NCBI GenBank assembly: GCA_031422295.1
Contig: JANOQM010000009.1
Location: forward strand, 1-64,000
Direction of reading: 5' to 3'
Source: JANOMH01 sp031422295
GTDB taxonomy: Bacteria > Pseudomonadota > Alphaproteobacteria > Rhodobacterales > Rhodobacteraceae
Length of the DNA: 64,000 nt
Shown: piece after piece, positions 61,742 through 64,000 of the stretch
Numbering within the stretch: position 1 is the stretch's first letter
How the letters are laid out: every line of letters begins with the position of its first letter
The notes under the pieces: model-generated
Databases searched by the model: none
Seen by the model: only the letters and a program-made list of their open reading frames with translations
What the model was told of the DNA's origin: nothing
Made by a program: the position numbers and the translations under genes

Positions 61742-61945
61742 CCATAATCAACGTCCAATCGATGGCAAAGCCAGTGGCCCCAGATGACGTTGCGATCCCG
61801 GCGCAGTCGAATTTGACGAATTCCTTGAGGTGAAATCGCTTGTGATGCGGATTGGCCGCAGCCGGGCCCCTTGGGTGAAGACCCCTGCGGCGACAACGCC
61901 ACGGGACGACCACGAAAACCAACGCTGACTATGGGAGGATACCTG
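61742..61945. other. Intergenic region before the sugar-binding protein gene
   Basis: A 204 bp gap within the presumed operon. TTGACGAATTCCTTGAGG occurs near 61813 and could be part of a second promoter. No LacI-type palindrome is found. No gene is seen. Confidence 0.35.
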
Positions 61946-63199
61946 ATGCGTGGATTCATCGGAAAGAAACTGACCCTGGTTGTGGCCCTGATGGCTACAA
62001 CCTCAATCGCCTATGCCGAGGATGTGGAGGTGCTGCACTGGTGGACTTCTGGTGGTGAAGCCGCCGCCCTGAACGTCCTCAAGGACAATCTGGCGGCCCA
62101 AAGCATTGGCTGGCTGGATATGCCGGTCGCCGGTGGCGGCGGTGAATCTGCCATGACGACCCTGCGCGCCCGTGTCACCGCAGGCAACCCGCCGACCGCC
62201 GTGCAGATGCTGGGCTTTGACATTCAGGACTGGGCGGCCGAAGGCGCGCTGGGCAACCTGAATGCCGTCGCAGAGGCCGAAGGCTGGGATGCGGTTGTGC
62301 CCGCCGCCCTGCAGGCGTTTTCAAAGTATGAGGGCAACTGGATCGCCGCCCCGGTGAACGTACATTCGACCAACTGGGTCTGGGCGAACAAAGCCGTGTT
62401 GGATAACCTTGGGATTGCCCAGCCGACCACATGGGATGAATTTGTCGCCGCGATGCAAGCGGTCGAGGATTCCGGTCTGGTGGCGCTGGCCCATGGTGGG
62501 CAGGCCTGGCAAGAAGCCACTGTGTTTGACGGCGTCGTGCTGTCCGTCGGCGGGGCCGAGTTCTACAAAGCCGCGTTCATCGACCTTGATCCCGCCGCCT
62601 TGGGTGGCGAGCAGATGGTCGAGGCGTTCCGCCGGATGGAAACTCTGCGGTCGTTCACAGACGACAATTTCAGTGGCCGCGACTGGAACCTTGCCAGCGC
62701 CATGGTAATCAATGGCGAAGCGGCGTTCCAGATCATGGGCGACTGGGCCAAGGGCGAGTTCGTGAATGCGGGCAAAGTACCGGGCACTGATTTCCTGTGC
62801 TTCCGGGTGCCGGGGTCCGAAGGGACCGTCAGCTTTAACAGCGATCAGTTCGCCATGTTCAATGTGGCCTCCGAAGGGGCGATGGCGGCACAGGGGCTGA
62901 TGGCCGCAGACATCATGTCGCCCGCGTTCCAGTCGGCATTCAACGTGGTCAAAGGGTCAGTGCCGGCCCGCACCGATGTGTCGCCTGAGGCGTTTGATGC
63001 TTGCGGTCAACAGGGGATGATTGACCTTGCCGCCGCGTCCGAAGCGGGCACTTTGGTGGGGTCGATGGCCCATGGGCACGCCAACCGCGCTGCGGTCAAG
63101 AACGCCATGTATGACGTGATCACCGCCGCGTTCAACGGCGAGTACGACGCTGAAACTGCCGCTGCCGAACTGGTCGCCGCTGTCGAAGCCGCACAGTAA
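61946..63199 (+). CDS. Sugar ABC transporter substrate-binding protein
   Basis: A 417-residue extracellular solute-binding protein of family 1. Signal peptide ending ATTSIAYAED, then VEVLHWWTSGGEAAALNVL and QMLGFDIQDWAAEGALGNL. This style is close to glucose/mannose binding proteins (GtsA-like). Start ATG 61946 with GGGAGGA. It captures the sugar in the periplasm for the downstream permease. Confidence 0.9.
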   Translation: MRGFIGKKLTLVVALMATTSIAYAEDVEVLHWWTSGGEAAALNVLKDNLAAQSIGWLDMPVAGGGGESAMTTLRARVTAGNPPTAVQMLGFDIQDWAAEGALGNLNAVAEAEGWDAVVPAALQAFSKYEGNWIAAPVNVHSTNWVWANKAVLDNLGIAQPTTWDEFVAAMQAVEDSGLVALAHGGQAWQEATVFDGVVLSVGGAEFYKAAFIDLDPAALGGEQMVEAFRRMETLRSFTDDNFSGRDWNLASAMVINGEAAFQIMGDWAKGEFVNAGKVPGTDFLCFRVPGSEGTVSFNSDQFAMFNVASEGAMAAQGLMAADIMSPAFQSAFNVVKGSVPARTDVSPEAFDACGQQGMIDLAAASEAGTLVGSMAHGHANRAAVKNAMYDVITAAFNGEYDAETAAAELVAAVEAAQ

Positions 63200-63206
63200 A
63201 CTGACC

Positions 63207-63234
63207 GGGAAAGGGCGGATAAACGCCCTTTCCC
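63207..63234 (+). other. Intra-operon hairpin between binding protein and permease
   Basis: A perfect 11 bp stem (GGGAAAGGGCG with CGCCCTTTCCC) and 6 nt loop starts 7 bp after the binding-protein stop. Such stems often protect the upstream mRNA and let binding protein exceed permease. No terminating T-run. Confidence 0.75.
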
Positions 63235-63262
63235 CCCAGCACACACACCACAGGAGGGACCG

Positions 63263-64000
63263 ATGGCGCATTCTGCTTCACAGGTCGATTTTCGCACCCG
63301 CCTTCAGGACTGGATCCCGAAACTGGTCCTGTCGCCCTCGCTCGCCGTGGTCATGGTATTTGTCTATGGGTTCATCATTTATACGGTTTACCTGAGTTTC
63401 ACAGACTCAAAGATGCTGCCCAGCTATGATCTGGTCGGGTTCGAGAATTACGCAAAACTGTGGGCCTTACCTGCATGGTGGACGGCGATTGCCAATCTCG
63501 CGATATTCGCGTCGCTGTATATCCTGATCTGCACCACGATCGGTCTGACGCTGGCCATTCTGCTGGACCAGAAAATCCGGGGCGAAGGGGTGTTGCGCCC
63601 GATTTACCTGTATCCAATGGCGCTGTCGTTCATTGTGACCGGAACCGCGTGGAAGTGGTTTCTGGACCCCGGCATTGGCATCGAAAACACGCTGCACTTG
63701 TGGGGCTGGGAAAGCTTTCACTTTGGCTGGATCAAAGACCGGGACATGGCGATTTATACCATCGTCATCGCCGCCGTCTGGCAGACCAGCGGCTTTGTCA
63801 TGGCGATGTTTCTGGCCGGCTTGCGGGGCATCGACAATGAAATCCTGAAAGCCGCGCAGATCGACGGCGCATCGAACTGGAACCTGTACCGGCGCATCGT
63901 GATCCCGCTGCTGCGCCCGGCGTTCCTGTCGGCCTTTGTGATACTGTCGCATCTGGCGGTCAAATCCTATGACCTTGTGATCGCGCTGACTGGCGGCGGG
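63263..64000 (+). CDS. Sugar ABC transporter permease (truncated by window end)
   Basis: The first 246 codons of an inner-membrane permease. Visible helices: IPKLVLSPSLAVVMVFVYGF, ANLAIFASLYILICTTIGLT and others, and the EAA loop AAQIDGASNWNLYRRIVIPL near ~214-233. It resembles the MalF/UgpA-type partner of glucose-type ABC systems. Its C-terminus and any second permease, ATPase and regulator lie beyond the right edge. AGGAGG ribosome site at 63252-63257 before ATG 63263. Confidence 0.92.
   Translation, partial: MAHSASQVDFRTRLQDWIPKLVLSPSLAVVMVFVYGFIIYTVYLSFTDSKMLPSYDLVGFENYAKLWALPAWWTAIANLAIFASLYILICTTIGLTLAILLDQKIRGEGVLRPIYLYPMALSFIVTGTAWKWFLDPGIGIENTLHLWGWESFHFGWIKDRDMAIYTIVIAAVWQTSGFVMAMFLAGLRGIDNEILKAAQIDGASNWNLYRRIVIPLLRPAFLSAFVILSHLAVKSYDLVIALTGGG

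Overview
The window looks like a chromosomal segment of an alphaproteobacterium of the Rhodobacteraceae (Roseobacter group). The basis is the high-GC coding style, the gene families present, the coxB-ctaB-ctaG-coxC-surf1-thrC-M16 peptidase order, the mtnP/apt block, and dispersed short CCTCCGGCGG elements of the kind common in that family. No rRNA, tRNA, CRISPR array or intact insertion sequence was seen. Coding density is high and most genes are housekeeping or transport genes.

Layout. Positions 0.1-2.5 kb carry a ligase-associated DEXH helicase. From 2.6 to 14.7 kb a minus-strand tight-adherence (tad/cpa) pilus locus reads flp, flp, cpaB, cpaC, ompA-like, cpaE, cpaF, tadB, tadC, two tadD-like TPR lipoproteins, cpaA and an AAA ATPase. 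A divergent lytic transglycosylase follows, then scoAB, topA, dprA, a small membrane protein and tldD. Positions 23.5-28.0 kb hold a cytochrome c oxidase assembly and subunit cluster. It is followed by thrC, an M16 peptidase, a GNAT and a GlcD-like FAD oxidase, and then an ArsR/MFS pair.

Positions 34.2-36.3 kb hold a methylthioadenosine/adenine salvage operon (mtnP, a DUF2927-like exported protein, apt). Next come a flavin reductase-like protein, two GNATs, an EcsC-like protein, a sulfotransferase, ptsP, lysC, a DMT exporter, DUF1178 and a histone-deacetylase-like amidohydrolase. modABC (molybdate uptake) occupies 47.2-49.7 kb. Positions 49.8-60.5 kb form a catabolic region: a PotFGHI-type polyamine or amine importer, an aldehyde dehydrogenase, a glutamine-synthetase-like ligase, a second aldehyde dehydrogenase and an iron alcohol dehydrogenase. 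A small toxin-antitoxin-like pair sits inside it. The window ends in an operon with LacI-type operators: a Gfo/Idh oxidoreductase, a sugar-binding protein and a sugar permease cut by the window edge.

The most interesting points are as follows. (1) A two-gene PIN-toxin module whose partner pairs a DUF7662-like N-terminus with a VapB-like C-terminal tail, behind a near-consensus promoter overlapped by tandem ACTATAGT palindromes. (2) A diverged duplicate of the last ~120 bp of ptsP, separated from intact ptsP by a sulfotransferase gene and a MITE-like inverted-repeat element that abuts the ptsP stop codon. (3) Three families of dispersed palindromes whose placement follows gene orientation. (4) A candidate gamma-glutamylation route for an amine or amino alcohol. 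All functional statements rest on reading motifs by eye; no database search was run.
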